Assembly (NCBI GenBank): GCA_964059195.1
Contig: CAXKWD010000009.1
Coordinates: 146,873,890-146,937,889, forward strand
Source: Ectobius pallidus
Lineage: Eukaryota > Arthropoda > Insecta > Blattodea > Ectobiidae
Direction: 5' to 3'
Length of the DNA stretch: 64,000 nucleotides
The notes beneath the pieces are model-generated. The model searched no databases, was not told where the DNA came from, and saw only the letters and a list, made by a program, of their open reading frames with translations. Below, piece after piece: positions 23,290 through 34,098 of this stretch. The position numbers were made by a program, and so were the translations under genes. Within the stretch, counting starts at the first letter, position 1. Every line of letters begins with the position of its first letter.

Positions 23290-24350
23290 ACAGGCCTTTA
23301 TACAGCTCATGATATTTATATTTTATTAAGTGCCAGTATGGTACTTTATGAGATTGAGTGGGGGACGGGAAAATGTCTGTCCGTCTGCCCATCCTTCCAT
23401 GTGTCTGTACACACAATAACTCAAATAACCTTAATTGGATTTTAATGAAACTTGGTATATGTATTTATAATGTTCATGGGAATAACCCTATTCATACTGG
23501 ACCAAATCGGTTGACCAGTACCGGAGTAAAACCCAACTTAGTGTCTACATTAAAGGCGCGATAACTGAAATATGCTTTATCGGATTTTCATGAAACTTGG
23601 TATACGCATTTATAATGTCCATGGGAAGAAGTCTATTGATACTGAACCAAATCGGTTGGCCGGTACCGGAATAATGCCCAATTTAGTGCTTTTTTTGTTT
23701 TGTTAATATATTACGAAGGCATGAATAAATCAAATTCGCTTTATCAGATTTTCATGAAACTTGGTACACCCATTTATGACATGCATGGAAAGAAGCCTAT
23801 TGATATTGGACTAAATTGGTTGACTGGTATCGGAATAATACCCAATTTAGTGGCTATTTTATGGTAATATATTATAAAGAATTTAACAAATGCAAATCGG
23901 TTATCCTGACAACATAATTATGTTTTACACTGTTAATATATGGCTTTGGAATTTGCAATACAGTTAACCATGACACATCCTTTCGCATTTGATTATCAAA
24001 CTACTCACATGTTTATTTCGTTGATCAAGTTGAATACTGTTATATACACAAGGTATATTACTGTGAAATAATCAGTCCTACGTACATTAAGCGGAGTTCT
24101 TCGCCTGTATATTTTGTGAAATGTTGACATATTTTAAGAATGTCTTATATCAGTGTATACGAGTATGAATTAAGGTTATGTAGCGTATCAAACTTTACAC
24201 CTTTGTTCTTCTGTAAGTCCTGATTAATGAATCGATCTGCAGCTTAATTCGAAGACAGATTACAAAAATAACTTATTTTCTGCATATCATAATTCCAATT
24301 AATTTATCACTGATTAAACAAAAGCATTCTGGCACTTTGTTATATCAGTT
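23290..24350. repeat. Interspersed repeat with internal approx. 125-bp units
   Basis: Successive units contain TTTCATGAAACTTGGTATAC, a CCAAATCGGTTG block and CCCAATTTAGTG. Related sequence recurs at 29960-31020 (interrupted by a hAT-like element) and 48270-48510. The family is not recognised and no coding region is visible. Confidence 0.65.
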
Positions 24351-24744
24351 TACCCGATTTTATTTTATTACTTTCTCTATCTGGACCATTTTGACATAAA
24401 TTCTTTCAAGTACAGGAAACTTAGGAGTCAGGTGCGTGAAAATAGGTTATTGTGCATGTGTCTGATAACAATTCATGGTAGAGCCTGCAAACTTTTCTTA
24501 TAGTACAGAAACTGTCCGTGAGAACACATCGAACAGAAGATTACAATCAGAATCACGAATTCTCACTTTGCGGAACGCGTGTAAAGAAAAAGCGTTTGCG
24601 CGAACAATGTGTTCCTGGTTTCTGACAGCTTTGCAAACAAACCTATTGTTTAGTAGTATGGAGAAATGGGGTAGAAATTAAGTTAATCAAGTATTAGTTA
24701 TCTAGAAAAAAAACAATTATTAATAATAATCAACATTAAAAAAT

Positions 24745-25320
24745 TAGAGCATTGCAAACCACTATTTATTGAGACAGCCATACTAACAATAACAAATTTG
24801 ATGTCTTCTCATAAGGGGGTAAACAAAAAAAAACATAAAAAGCTACCAAACACGAACTCGCATTCATATCAGACCAGAAATCAAAATAAACTTGATCTGG
24901 TTCGATGTAGGCTAAACAAAACAAAATGAAACCATAACATTATTGGGATAACATTATATAGCAAATTACCATATAAACATCAAGAAATGTCCCCAAATTT
25001 ATTTTAAAAAAAACTATATTCTTAGCTTCAAAAAAATCCTTTTTATAATGTTCAAGAATACTTAGAATCAGATATACAAATAGAATAGAGCAACTTAGTG
25101 TAGGTAATTACATGTGTAATCTGTTAGTATATTTTGTTCATTTAGTGTCACTTAGAATAATAATTTTGACTAATGTAAAGAAGTTTAAAAGATTGTAAAT
25201 ACTCATAGCTTAAGTTGTTGAAGATAGGCTATGTATTTATGTAAATAGCTAATGTGACTGATTGCAGTTGGTACTGCCTAAAGGTTTTATAAAAATATAT
25301 CAAAATATATAAAAAATATC
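24745..25320 (+). mobile_element. LINE 3' end fragment (RT thumb)
   Basis: The + frame reads EHCKPLFIETAILTITNLMS, YQTRNQNKLDL and, after a stop, GITLYSKLPYK and YNVQEYLESD (partly in other frames). This is the C-terminal pattern of LINE reverse transcriptases. The copy is 5'-truncated with stops and lies in the region between exons 1 and 2 of gene B. Confidence 0.75.
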
Positions 25321-25325
25321 TAAAC

Positions 25326-25917
25326 AATGTTTGCACAGACCACTGGTGCGCATCTGTGGCACATTGTGCCATTGTGCGGTGGGGTAATGTCTCCCACTAC
25401 AGTCGCCCCTGATGTCAGCATAAAGCAGTTTCGACGTGACACTGAACATGAAGAGCAGGTTTCATACGTCACAGCAGGATGGGGGACTAAAACATTTCCC
25501 CTCAGTTGCTCAGGTATGGTACAGGGTTTAAAGTTGCCTCCGTCATTTTTGAATGTTTATCGGGGGTAAAAAATTAAAAATAGTACTTTTTGGAATTTTC
25601 CCATAGGTTACAGGCTAAAGCTATAAGTATGCCAAATTTCAAGAATCTGGCTCATCTAGAAGTGGGCAAACAATTATTTCATTGAGTGAGTTAGCCACGT
25701 GGCTTTGTTGTATAGTGATGATTAGCTTTTAAAAAGCATGTGACACTTAATTGGTCATTACTCCAGTGAAAATTAATAGGATTCTTTCTATGGATTTATA
25801 AGTGTGTGTACTAAATCTCATTGGCTGGTATCCGTCTGCTTAGAAAATCCTCATTGGATCAACAGGGATTGCTTGCAATCTGATGGACCTACCTACCTAC
25901 CTACCTACGTACTAAGG
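25326..25917. other. Gene B intron 1, unassigned
   Basis: A short open stretch at 25327-25569 has no recognisable motif. A (CTAC)n tract lies at 25889-25908. I see nothing else in this segment. Confidence 0.45.
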
Positions 25918-25925
25918 CTCATAAC

Positions 25926-26599
25926 TAGAGACGAGACTTTCATGCAAATGCATGTTTTTATGAGAACTTAGGACATAGCTCAAACTGAGTACTTACCCAT
26001 GTCATTACTTTCTGGTTCCAAATATGCATACTTTTTCCGTGCATGTTTGCATGTTTTGACCTTTTTGGAGGAAAAAACATGCATAAAGCATATTTAGGGT
26101 ATTTTTGGCTAAATGATGCATATAATATACATTATATTCAGTTTAAATGCATGTTTAATCGGTTTTCAAGAAAGTGACATCGTGGCAAATTTTCCCTATC
26201 TTCGATTTTTACTACCCATTTTTACAGACGTTTGTGAAGTGGCGCGAGATGTGCGAAAAGAAATTTGACCTTGCCTTTGTCCACCCGCACCTATTTTCGG
26301 CCCGCATTTGGGGTGCATTGTACTTTGTCAGGGCTCGGGAAACCTGCAGTATCTTTACAGTCTGTGCAGTGGTTAGTGTGAATGTCTGTTCTGTGATTTT
26401 ACTATGCCTCCAGCTAAATGTTCCAAAAGCGATCTATTATAATTTCAGATAAAGTGTACTAAAAAATTTCATATTGGGCCATAAATGTTAGTGCATATTT
26501 TAGTGTATTTTTCCCTTGATAGTGCATGTTTCATGGTTTGATAATGCATGAATGCATGCATATTTTGCCATTTTATAGTGCATGAAAGTCTCGTCTCTA
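25926..26599. mobile_element. hAT-like MITE with GCATGTTT words
   Basis: Ends TAGAGACGAGACTTTCATGC and their inverted copy are flanked by 8-bp duplications CTCATAAC (25918-25925 and 26600-26607). The words GCATGTTT/ATGCATG are repeated in both sub-terminal regions. Near 26405 a short MPPAKCSKSDLL reading frame could be the start of a deleted transposase. Confidence 0.85.
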
Positions 26600-26779
26600 C
26601 TCATAACAATCTGATAAAATTTGAGTTATCACACGTACAGACATATGGACGGGCAGGCATTTTTCCCATTAAATTCTGGCAATTAATAATTCATACTGAT
26701 TAAAGTTTTATACAATTATTTCATAAAAATTAAATGTTATGAATTACACCACTTGTGATCACCATGAAGCAAAAAAAAC

Positions 26780-27024
26780 CTGAGAAAGAAATGCGACCAC
26801 AAGATATTAACCATGGTTATCCCAGGCCTCATAGTTTCTGAAACCTCCTCTAGGTCATCTGAATTTTTGATGACATTGAGAAGCGCGCCGATGAATGTAA
26901 GGTACATGCATATGATAACACAGATCCTGTATATATTATACCAAGGCGACTTAACCTCCCATATAGGGGCAGCCCCAAAGAAAAACATCCTCCGGAGTGC
27001 TGTGAACCTGTTGTCATGAGCCAT
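26780..27024 (-). CDS. Gene B exon 1
   Basis: 245 nt, encoding MAHDNRFTALRRMFFFGAAP and onwards, fully open. The donor is weakened to CAG|GTTTTT by a T-run. Confidence 0.85.
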
Positions 27025-27486
27025 ACTCAGTAACTGTGCATAGAAATGGCGTGCTTCTGCATACTTACAAAGGAACTATGACTATTCAATTATTCACACA
27101 ACAACTTCATATTTCTTTATACAGGGGTGCCCACAGAGGGGGGGGGGGTTAAGATGCAGACTGCGTCATTGAAATTTCTGGGGGGGGGCAAAATATTATT
27201 GTTTTATGAATTTTCTGGGGGGGGGGTTGAAAATTGTTGCAAAATTAGTGTTTTATATGTTAAAAATAAAAACGGTCAAGTTATATAACTCCAAAAGGTC
27301 TCTTCTAACAGTGAATTAGGAAAGGGGGGTCCAGGGGTTTGGACCCCCCAAAAGTCAAAACCTAAAATTCTATATTTGTATTTTTTAAAAATATTTATTT
27401 AATTAAACAAGATTTGTTGGTGTGTCAAATATGATATAGCAGTTATTTTCTTTTCATAACATAATGAGTAGGCCTATTATATCCAC

Positions 27487-27753
27487 CATAGGCGTAACAA
27501 GGGTGGTTTTGGGGGTTTGAACCCCCCCATTGATTAAAAAATGGAAATTTGTACTATTTATTTCATTATTATGATATATCACCTTTTTTAAAAATCTGCT
27601 TATAAATTACTTAATATGAGTTTAAAGCGTGGGAAGCTTAAAACTCTTTATTGTGCATCTTAATTTTTAAAATTTTCCGGGGGGAGGACCCCGGAACCCC
27701 CCTCTCCACATGTTATAACCCCCCCCCATATGGTCGGCCTGGTTACGCCTATG
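27487..27753. mobile_element. Small nested MITE, 267 bp, 8-bp TSD
   Basis: Perfect 12-bp inverted ends CATAGGCGTAAC lie between perfect 8-bp duplications ATATCCAC (27479-27486 and 27754-27761). G- and C-runs face each other inside (GGGGGTTTGAACCCCCCC near 27510). It is probably a hAT-type non-autonomous element. Confidence 0.85.
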
Positions 27754-27821
27754 ATATCCACTGTTCCATGTGTTATTCAACTTTTCTTATAAATAGTAAT
27801 AAGTAGTATAACTTAAGTAAC

Positions 27822-28525
27822 AATTTCTTGTTTAAGTTACCATGTCTTAGAGTACAGTAAACAAATTTGCTAACTAGTTTTTCAGTGCTAAAATAGCATA
27901 AAATGTGATTTTCATTAGTTCAACATTTAACAATTTCGCGGGGTGGACACCTGACTTAGGTAACATTTTCTTGTTTTATTGGCATGTCTTAGAGTACGGT
28001 AAACAAATTTTCTAACTAGTTTTTGAGTGCTAAAATAGCGTAAAATGTGATTTTCATTAGTTCAATATTTAAAAATTTTCCGGGGGTGGAGTCCCCACTT
28101 AGGTAATGATTTCTTATTTACATTGGCATGTCTTAGAGTTTGGTAAACAAATTTCCTAACTAGTTTTTTAGTGCTAAAATAGATTAAAATGCGATTTTCG
28201 TTGGTTCAATATTTAAAAATTTCCCGGGGTGGACATCCGACTTGGGTAACAATTTCTTGTTTACATTGACATGTCTTAGAGTATAATAAACAAATTTCCT
28301 AACTTCTTTTTGAGTGCTAAAATAGCGTAATATGTGATTTTCATTAGTTCAATATTTAAAAATTTTCCGGGGGTGGCCCCCTACTTAGATAATGATTTCT
28401 TATTTACATTGGCATGTCTTAGAGGATGGTAAACAAATTTCCTAACTAGTTTTTTTGTGCTAAAATAGCGTAATATGTGATTTTCATTGGTTCAATATTT
28501 AAAAATCTTCTGGGGATGGACCCCC
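27822..28525. repeat. Tandem repeat, unit about 143 bp, about 5 copies
   Basis: The landmark CATGTCTTAGAG recurs at 27841, 27983, 28127, 28270 and 28413, giving spacings of 142, 144, 143 and 143. Each unit also carries CTAACTAGTTTTT, GTGATTTTCATT and a CCGGGGGTGGA-like G-run. Units differ by several substitutions. Confidence 0.9.
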
Positions 28526-28933
28526 GATCCCCTTTTTTGGGGGGGGATATTCCAAACCCCCCGGCGCTTTCGACCCTCCCCGCAATTATTTTCGGGCTAC
28601 GTCATTGTTGCACTTATTATATTTTTATATTATTAATATAATGTTACAAAGTGGCCCAAGAAGTTAAAGCAACAACAACAACAAAAAATTTAAAATTACC
28701 CCCCCCCTAGAAAATATTATATGGGCGCCCTTGTCGACAGCCAATCAGGTTGGGGGGTGAGCAATGAAATTTGGGGGGGGGGGTGAGCAATGAAGTTGGG
28801 GGGGGGGGGGTGAGTCATGAAGTTTGGGGGGGGGGTGGGCACCCCTGCTTTATAACCACTTACAAGATGACATGTTGCTTTTCTCCCTCTACATATGAGT
28901 CATTGTTCATTATTTACACAGACTATAGTTCAA

Positions 28934-29165
28934 GGCTGGTATGCATAGTCGCAATAAGTCGTACTTATATTCAAGTCGGACTTTAATCTCATCTTAAGTT
29001 GAGTTTCTTACCAAAACAAGTTGGACTAATGACGTATTTACTTTATAAAGTCAGACTTGTCAAAGTCTAGCTTATTGGTATTCATAGTCACTAAAGTAAG
29101 ACTTATTTGTCAAAATAAGTCGTACTTTATCAAGTCAATGGTCCCCCTGACTTATTTCAGTTTAA
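28934..29165. mobile_element. Harbinger-like MITE, truncated copy
   Basis: Begins GGCTGGTATGCATAGTCGC and matches one end of the element at 62459-63395 (inverted). It stops where a LINE remnant begins. Confidence 0.7.
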
Positions 29166-29620
29166 GGTATTTCATATTTCATATTTCATATTTATTTGAT
29201 CCATTTTGACCACAGTTATGCGGTATAGGATACAATATAACAGACTATTATAGTACAAGGATTCAAGAATAATATTAGAAATACTTACAACACAAACAAT
29301 ACAAAGAAATACAGGATCAAACATTACAACACTACAAAAACAATAAATAAATAAATAAATAAAAAGTGCAATGTGTCAAGTAGGCCAAAGAACACATCTG
29401 AAAGATTATTTAAAGTTTTTGGCTGCCTCAAAAAATTCATCATTTTTGTAGAAGCAGATTTGTTTTAGTTTCATCAGTACTAAGCCTTTAAATTGTTTAA
29501 AAGTTAAATTTCCTAAGAATTCTCAATGCATATATATGACGACTGACTTTGGCTATAATCTTTTCAACATGAACGTTCCAGGATAACGTCGAAATTAATA
29601 GGGACATGATATCTTTTGGT
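29166..29620 (-). mobile_element. LINE 3' fragment with (ATATGAA)n tail
   Basis: The minus strand encodes LSWNVHVEKIIAKVSRHIYA near 29535-29600, a typical RT thumb segment, then a stop-rich 3' region ending in ATATGAA repeats at 29166-29195. It interrupts the Harbinger-like MITE. Confidence 0.65.
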
Positions 29621-29959
29621 AATTATGCATTACGTTTACCAAAAGGGAGGAATACACCGTTACTATAACATAATATAACATATCACATTTTAAATTGCTG
29701 AAATTTTTATTGGAAAAGATATAATTAGCGTTACAAACCGAAATATATTTTAAAAAGGTATCAAAATTAAAAGAGCAAATAAAATTCAAGTTATGTCACT
29801 TAAAACAACCGATCAAGGGAGAGCAAGAGGAGCCGCATTGGAAACACGCGGTAAAAGCATTTACTTATGCTCCTGGCCTTGTCGGGGCAGGATGATAGTG
29901 AAGTCGCACAACACAAAATTATTTAAAGTATAAGAAATAGTATTTCATTATGCTCCTTA
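29621..29959. other. Unassigned intergenic segment
   Basis: AT-rich sequence with short stop-bounded frames only. Nothing recognised. Confidence 0.4.
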
Positions 29960-31020
29960 CTTCTGGATGTGTTTATAATGTCCATGGGAAGACGTCTATT
30001 GATATTAGACCAAATTGGTTGGCCGGTATCGGAATAATGCTCAATTCAGTGCCTATTTTATGGTAATATACTAGAAAGAATTTAACAAATGCAAACCGGT
30101 TATCCTGACAACATTTTATTTTACACTGATCATCAAGGCCCGGATTCTGATGACCTAAAATTGTTTGAAAAATGACCTATAAAATGACCCTAAATTTTAA
30201 AGAAAATGACTCAATAATTATAAAGAATGACCTAAAGACTGATATTTTATTTATAAAAATTATTATTGTACACACAAAGTTATAGACTGATTTATACATA
30301 CAGTAATTGTAAAAAGTGTAAATGCAGAAAGGATGTCGTTGGTCTAAAAACTTTGGAGCATCTGAGAAGAAAAGTAAGAAAATTGATTTTAAAGTTGACC
30401 CTACAAAATGTTGCATTATATTAACTTATTAATTAATTAATTTAAAAAAGTTAATGTACTCAATGTAAGTTAAATGCATGAAAATGACTAAATGTGGAAG
30501 TAAATTACACGAAAATGACTAAATGTGGAAGTAAATTACACGAAAATGACAAAATAATGACGTAAAATTGAAATAAATGTCCTAAAAATATAAATGCCAT
30601 AAAATGACAAAAAAATGACCTAATAAAAATGCATTTCTATAATCTAGAGGCCGTGATAAGGATTTGTCTACAATTGGCAATGTCTACGAAGCATCAATAA
30701 AAAGATGACTTGTCATCAGAATCCGGGCCCTGCTGATCATATATACGGCTTTGGAATTTGAAATACAGATAGCCATGACATTTTCCTTTGTATTTAATTA
30801 TCAAACTAGTCAGATGTTTATTTCGTTGATCAAGTTGAATACTGTTTATATACAGATGGAGAAGTATGTTCTTCCACAAGCCATGCTTAATGAATTGATG
30901 TGGAGCTTAATTCAGAGATAGATTACAAAAATAACTTATTTTGTTCATATCATAATTGCAATTCACTTATCACTGATTAAATAAATCATTCTGGCACTTT
31001 GTTATATCAGTTTATGTGAT
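29960..31020. repeat. Second copy of the TTTCATGAAACTTGG-type repeat
   Basis: Matches 23600-24340, including ATATGGCTTTGGAATTTG-like and GTTTATTTCGTTGATCAAG segments. It is interrupted by the hAT-like element at 30134-30732. Confidence 0.7.
30134..30732. mobile_element. hAT-like MITE with AAAATGAC words
   Basis: Ends CAAGGCCCGGATTCTGATG and their inverted counterpart ending CCGGGCCCTG are flanked by 8-bp duplications CTGATCAT (30126-30133 and 30733-30740). AAAATGACCTAAA-type words are repeated in the same orientation near both ends. No coding region. Confidence 0.85.
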
Positions 31021-31239
31021 TTTTTTTTTTTGGTAAATATTAATAACCCAGTATTTAGGGACATGAACCTAAGTTGGATTCGTGTGAAACGCTGAGCAAA
31101 CCAGCTGGTGAGATAGAATAACTACGCACAGAAAAGACAAACCTGCTGGAGTTCAAAGGAAGTACTTATTCATAACAAATTCATTGCTACAATTAACTTT
31201 GCGTAACCAAACCCTCTATCAAGGTTTTTGAAATAACAG

Positions 31240-31825
31240 TCGAATTTGGTTAATTCAGCGTTGGATAATTCGAAATATTGTATAATTCGAATAAATACTC
31301 ATTCCTCTTGAAATTCCTATATAAATGTATGTTAAAAAATTGCAATTAATTCGAATTTTTTAAGCTTAATTTGGATAAATCGAAGCCAAAATTTGTCTCA
31401 TGTTGTAAGGATTCCAAGAGTTTGTTGCTTCCACGAATTCCACAAGAATTCTCTAATTCGCTGAAGAACCCTTGTCGCTAGTAGCCAGCAGGTACTGTAC
31501 TAAAGTGTATTTTTAACCACCGTTATCTTCCTCCTGCTGAATAGATGTTCAATTGAATGCGAAGTTCACCCCCTCTGCTACAGTCTTGGAGGGATTCAAC
31601 ACTTCTTTGAAAATTTTATTGTTCATTCTATCCTCAAAGTGTGACTGTGTTTGAAAATGTCAAAGCATGAAGCATACACTAGTTTAACGCTTGCAAAAGA
31701 ATTGGATGTGTTACGAGAGGTGGAGAGAGGGGAAAGAAAAAAGTGTGACATTGCAAGGGAATATGGAATTTTACTGAACACTTTGTCCACGTACATAAAA
31801 AATTAGGACAAAATCTTGGAAAGTT
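31240..31825 (+). mobile_element. pogo/Tigger-like element, 5' part only
   Basis: The left side has repeated TTCGAATT-type sequence following a CAGTCGAATTTGG end. Next comes a 49-codon ORF (31657-31806) encoding the CENP-B-type helix-turn-helix start of a Tigger transposase. The remainder of the element is missing: gene B flank sequence resumes near 31880. Confidence 0.7.
31657..31806 (+). pseudogene. Tigger/CENP-B-type transposase N-terminus
   Basis: The frame reads LAKELDVLREVERGERKKCD, then IAREYGILLNTLSTYIKN and TAG. This matches the first helix-turn-helix of pogo/Tigger transposases (a KxxIAREFGI-xxSTxxxI-like pattern). It is broken off after 49 residues. Confidence 0.75.
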
Positions 31826-31879
31826 GGGTTACACAAAACAGGGGAAATACGATATGTATGAGAGGTGGGGAATTTCCCA

Positions 31880-32241
31880 GTGTTGACGAGTACAAAGAAG
31901 GCAATTTAAAACAAATACTGATGGAAATATAAGGATATCACTCATCTTGCTAGCAACCCAGTCTTTTACAAGTTTTGAATAACACAGAAGAAACTTTATG
32001 AAGCCACTTAGATAAAATGGTGGCAATTGAAAGGCTCTTAGATTTAGCAGATGTTCACACTCCCATGCAATTTGTTCACAACTTTCTTGAACTCTGGAAT
32101 ATGTCTCTCATTTTAATTTCTCTATTTATCTAAATGAAACACTTCCAATAAAATTCATTAAGTGATGCAGAAAACTAAAAGGGACTATTTGTCAGATGAG
32201 TCATTCCATGCGACTTTTGGACTTCAGAATCTATCACTTAA
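31880..32241 (-). other. Gene B 5' flank, distal conserved block
   Basis: Homologous to the gene A block (21053-21365) and gene C block (49555-49905). It is displaced about 5 kb from gene B exon 1 by several insertions. Confidence 0.65.
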
Positions 32242-32519
32242 GGGGGAACATACATCTTTCGGTGAAATTCATAGGTGAGAAATAAGCGAATGTCATAATT
32301 TTTTTTCCTCAGCAATGAATTGTTCTACAATCTTGCAATCTGACACACTCTTTACTAACAACTTCTACAATTGCATACTATTTTAAAAATTAATCAAACT
32401 GTTACTTTTTCGGGTAATTATCGTTTCAAAATGGCAGCCATGTTTCATGAACTGAAATGCCGTTTCCTTGATAACTTCCACAAATACCAATATTTCTAAG
32501 TGATTATTTTTATTTCTCT
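32242..32519. mobile_element. TTAA-flanked MITE, left part only
   Basis: Matches the left 270 bp of the complete element at 49906-50651 and is inserted at the same TTAA of the homologous receptor flank. The right part is missing. Confidence 0.75.
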
Positions 32520-33013
32520 ATTTATTATCTCTTTTGGTTAGACATTCTTAACGAAACATGTTCTGCTTACTACATTATACATTAATGTTTCTTTCTTCTC
32601 CCTTTCCATTATGAGTCTACTGTATTATGAGTGGTTCAGTAATTCACAGTTATGTATTATCTTATGAATAAATAGCTTTTAATTATGTTTTTTAGAGTAG
32701 GCCTATTGTCTTATATATGATTAAATAACCTTCAATTAACTATTTTGGCTACTGTTATCATTCGGTTAATGTTATCAGATTAGCTGCATCCTGAAGTGAT
32801 CACAATAACCGGCATGCACTGTATTGTCTCTTGAATCAATCTTTGCATCGAATAACCAAGAAAATCTTACACATTTTTCTGGTAACCAAGCTAACAAACA
32901 ACCAATTTTCAGTAAGCAATCTTCTTCATTACATAATTCTATAATAAATATATGTCAACATTTTCAAAACCAGTATTTCCAGAGATGGATGTTGATATGT
33001 TCTAGCTCTTGGT
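32520..33013. other. Unassigned segment between genes C and B
   Basis: AT-rich intergenic sequence with no terminal repeats or coding motifs that I can recognise. Confidence 0.4.
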
Positions 33014-33024
33014 AATGCTGATAT

Positions 33025-33367
33025 CTGGTTTCCTATATCCCTTATGTTAGGGTGAAGGGCCTCCAAGTGAAGGTATCTGTTACCCATGTGAATTTTGTTA
33101 TGCTTATTTTCCGAGAAAGGGCAGCGGGACAGGTGGTAAGCCCATCACCTCTCAACTCCCCTCCGGAAACTGTATTACTTAAACGTGAAAGGGCAGATAA
33201 ATTTTGTCCAGAGGCTCTAGGCTTGGAGTTCTTTTACATGCCCCCTTCCAGAGGACTCCGTGCCCAGGATTGTTATGTCCTAGAAATCCATCAACCACAG
33301 ATGGTTTTGATCCCGCGACCTTCGGATCCCGAGGCAGGTACACTACCTCCAGACCACCGTGGCAGAC
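33025..33367 (-). repeat. tRNA-derived SINE
   Basis: Flanked by perfect 11-bp duplications AATGCTGATAT (33014-33024 and 33368-33378). The minus-strand head contains GGTGGTCTGGAGGTAGTG and GCGGGATCAAAACC, A- and B-box-like. Same family as 18445-18832. Confidence 0.88.
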
Positions 33368-33439
33368 AATGCTGATATATCCAGTGGTAAAATAGTGCTC
33401 ATACAAAATTACTCAAAATGCTTAGTAAATTGGATTTAT

Positions 33440-33490
33440 GTCAAAGCCATCTGACACAACAATTAACAATTAATAATAATAATAACAATA

Positions 33491-33530
<40 letters not shown>

Positions 33531-34026
33531 TAGAGAGAATACATAATACATATATCTTAATTTTCTTCTTCTTCTTGTATTGAAGAGCAAGTTATAAACG
33601 TGATACACATAAAATTTCTTCATAATACAGCTTAGGGGTACAGAGGAATACAATTAAAATATTTAAAGTGTAGAAGGTGTATGTAAAGCCTATAAAGAGA
33701 TTCATTCTCTATCAGATGTTCTCTAAAAATATGATACAGTAGAGTCCCACCAATCCGGACTAGATGGGATCTCCTGAATGGATCATTGAAAGTCTGGATT
33801 TAATGGAATTTGTCTTAAAATGTACTACAAGCTGATGTAGATTATTAACAAAGTCATTAAAAATCAAAATTTATAATTTTTAAAATCCCATCCTGATTTA
33901 CCGGACATCTGGACGAGCATGGTCTGGATTAGGAGGTCTCTACTGTACTAGTAATAGGTGAAAGTTATTTTGTCTCCTGTAGCCATGTGAGAAAATTCAC
34001 ATGTCCATTTCTGTCAAAACAGTTAG
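33440..34026 (-). other. 3' flank of gene C, conserved with genes A and D
   Basis: Contains an expanded (AAT)n tract (about 33468-33530) and the pogo-like MITE copy 33737-33944. It otherwise aligns with 3690-4365. Confidence 0.7.
33737..33944. mobile_element. pogo-like MITE, gene C copy
   Basis: Ends CAGTAGAGTCCCACCAATCC and ...CTACTG flanked by TA. It occupies the same site as the copies in genes A and D but has an internal deletion. Confidence 0.75.
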
Positions 34027-34098
34027 CTATTTTTCTTTGGGGGACGAGTCCACCATGTTGATTAAGAACATCAGGTAGGAGTACGAGTTGTTCAGAAC
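34027..34098 (-). CDS. Gene C exon 7 (stop TAG)
   Basis: 72 nt, phase 0, VLNNSYSYLMFL to SSPKEK and TAG. One residue differs from gene A (KEK instead of KQK). Confidence 0.93.
   Translation of the reverse strand, partial: VLNNSYSYLMFLINMVDSSPKEK

Larger units (their letters stand above)
22967..27024 (-). pseudogene. Odorant receptor gene B: exons 1 and 2 only
   Basis: Exon 1 (26780-27024) and exon 2 (22967-23249) have the same sizes and phases as in genes A and C and are fully open (82 + 94 residues when joined). Exons 3-7 are absent. Less than 3 kb after exon 2 comes the gene A 5' flank. Exon 2 keeps a good donor (CAG|GTAATT). Exon 1's donor has decayed to CAG|GTTTTTTTT where A and C have GTATAT. 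By itself B can make only a truncated receptor lacking the conserved C-terminal helices. The two readings are a 5' remnant after deletion of exons 3-7, or alternative first exons spliced to gene A exon 3 at 11056. The phases would permit that join (phase 0). I favour the remnant. Confidence 0.8.
27122..28847. mobile_element. G-rich composite element with hAT-like ends
   Basis: The ends CAGGGGTGCCCAC and GTGGGCACCCCTG are perfect 13-bp inverted repeats of hAT type, flanked by CTTTATA (27115-27121 and 28848-28854, 7 bp). Inside are long G/C runs, a nested 267-bp element and about five copies of a 143-bp tandem repeat. It sits in the 5' flank of gene B. Confidence 0.7.

Noticed and set aside
25327..25569. 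80-codon open frame in gene B intron 1
   Set aside because: No recognisable motif, no splice or family context. Likely chance.
27822..28525. CRISPR-like array
   Set aside because: This is a eukaryotic tandem repeat with 143-bp near-identical units and no short-repeat/unique-spacer pattern.
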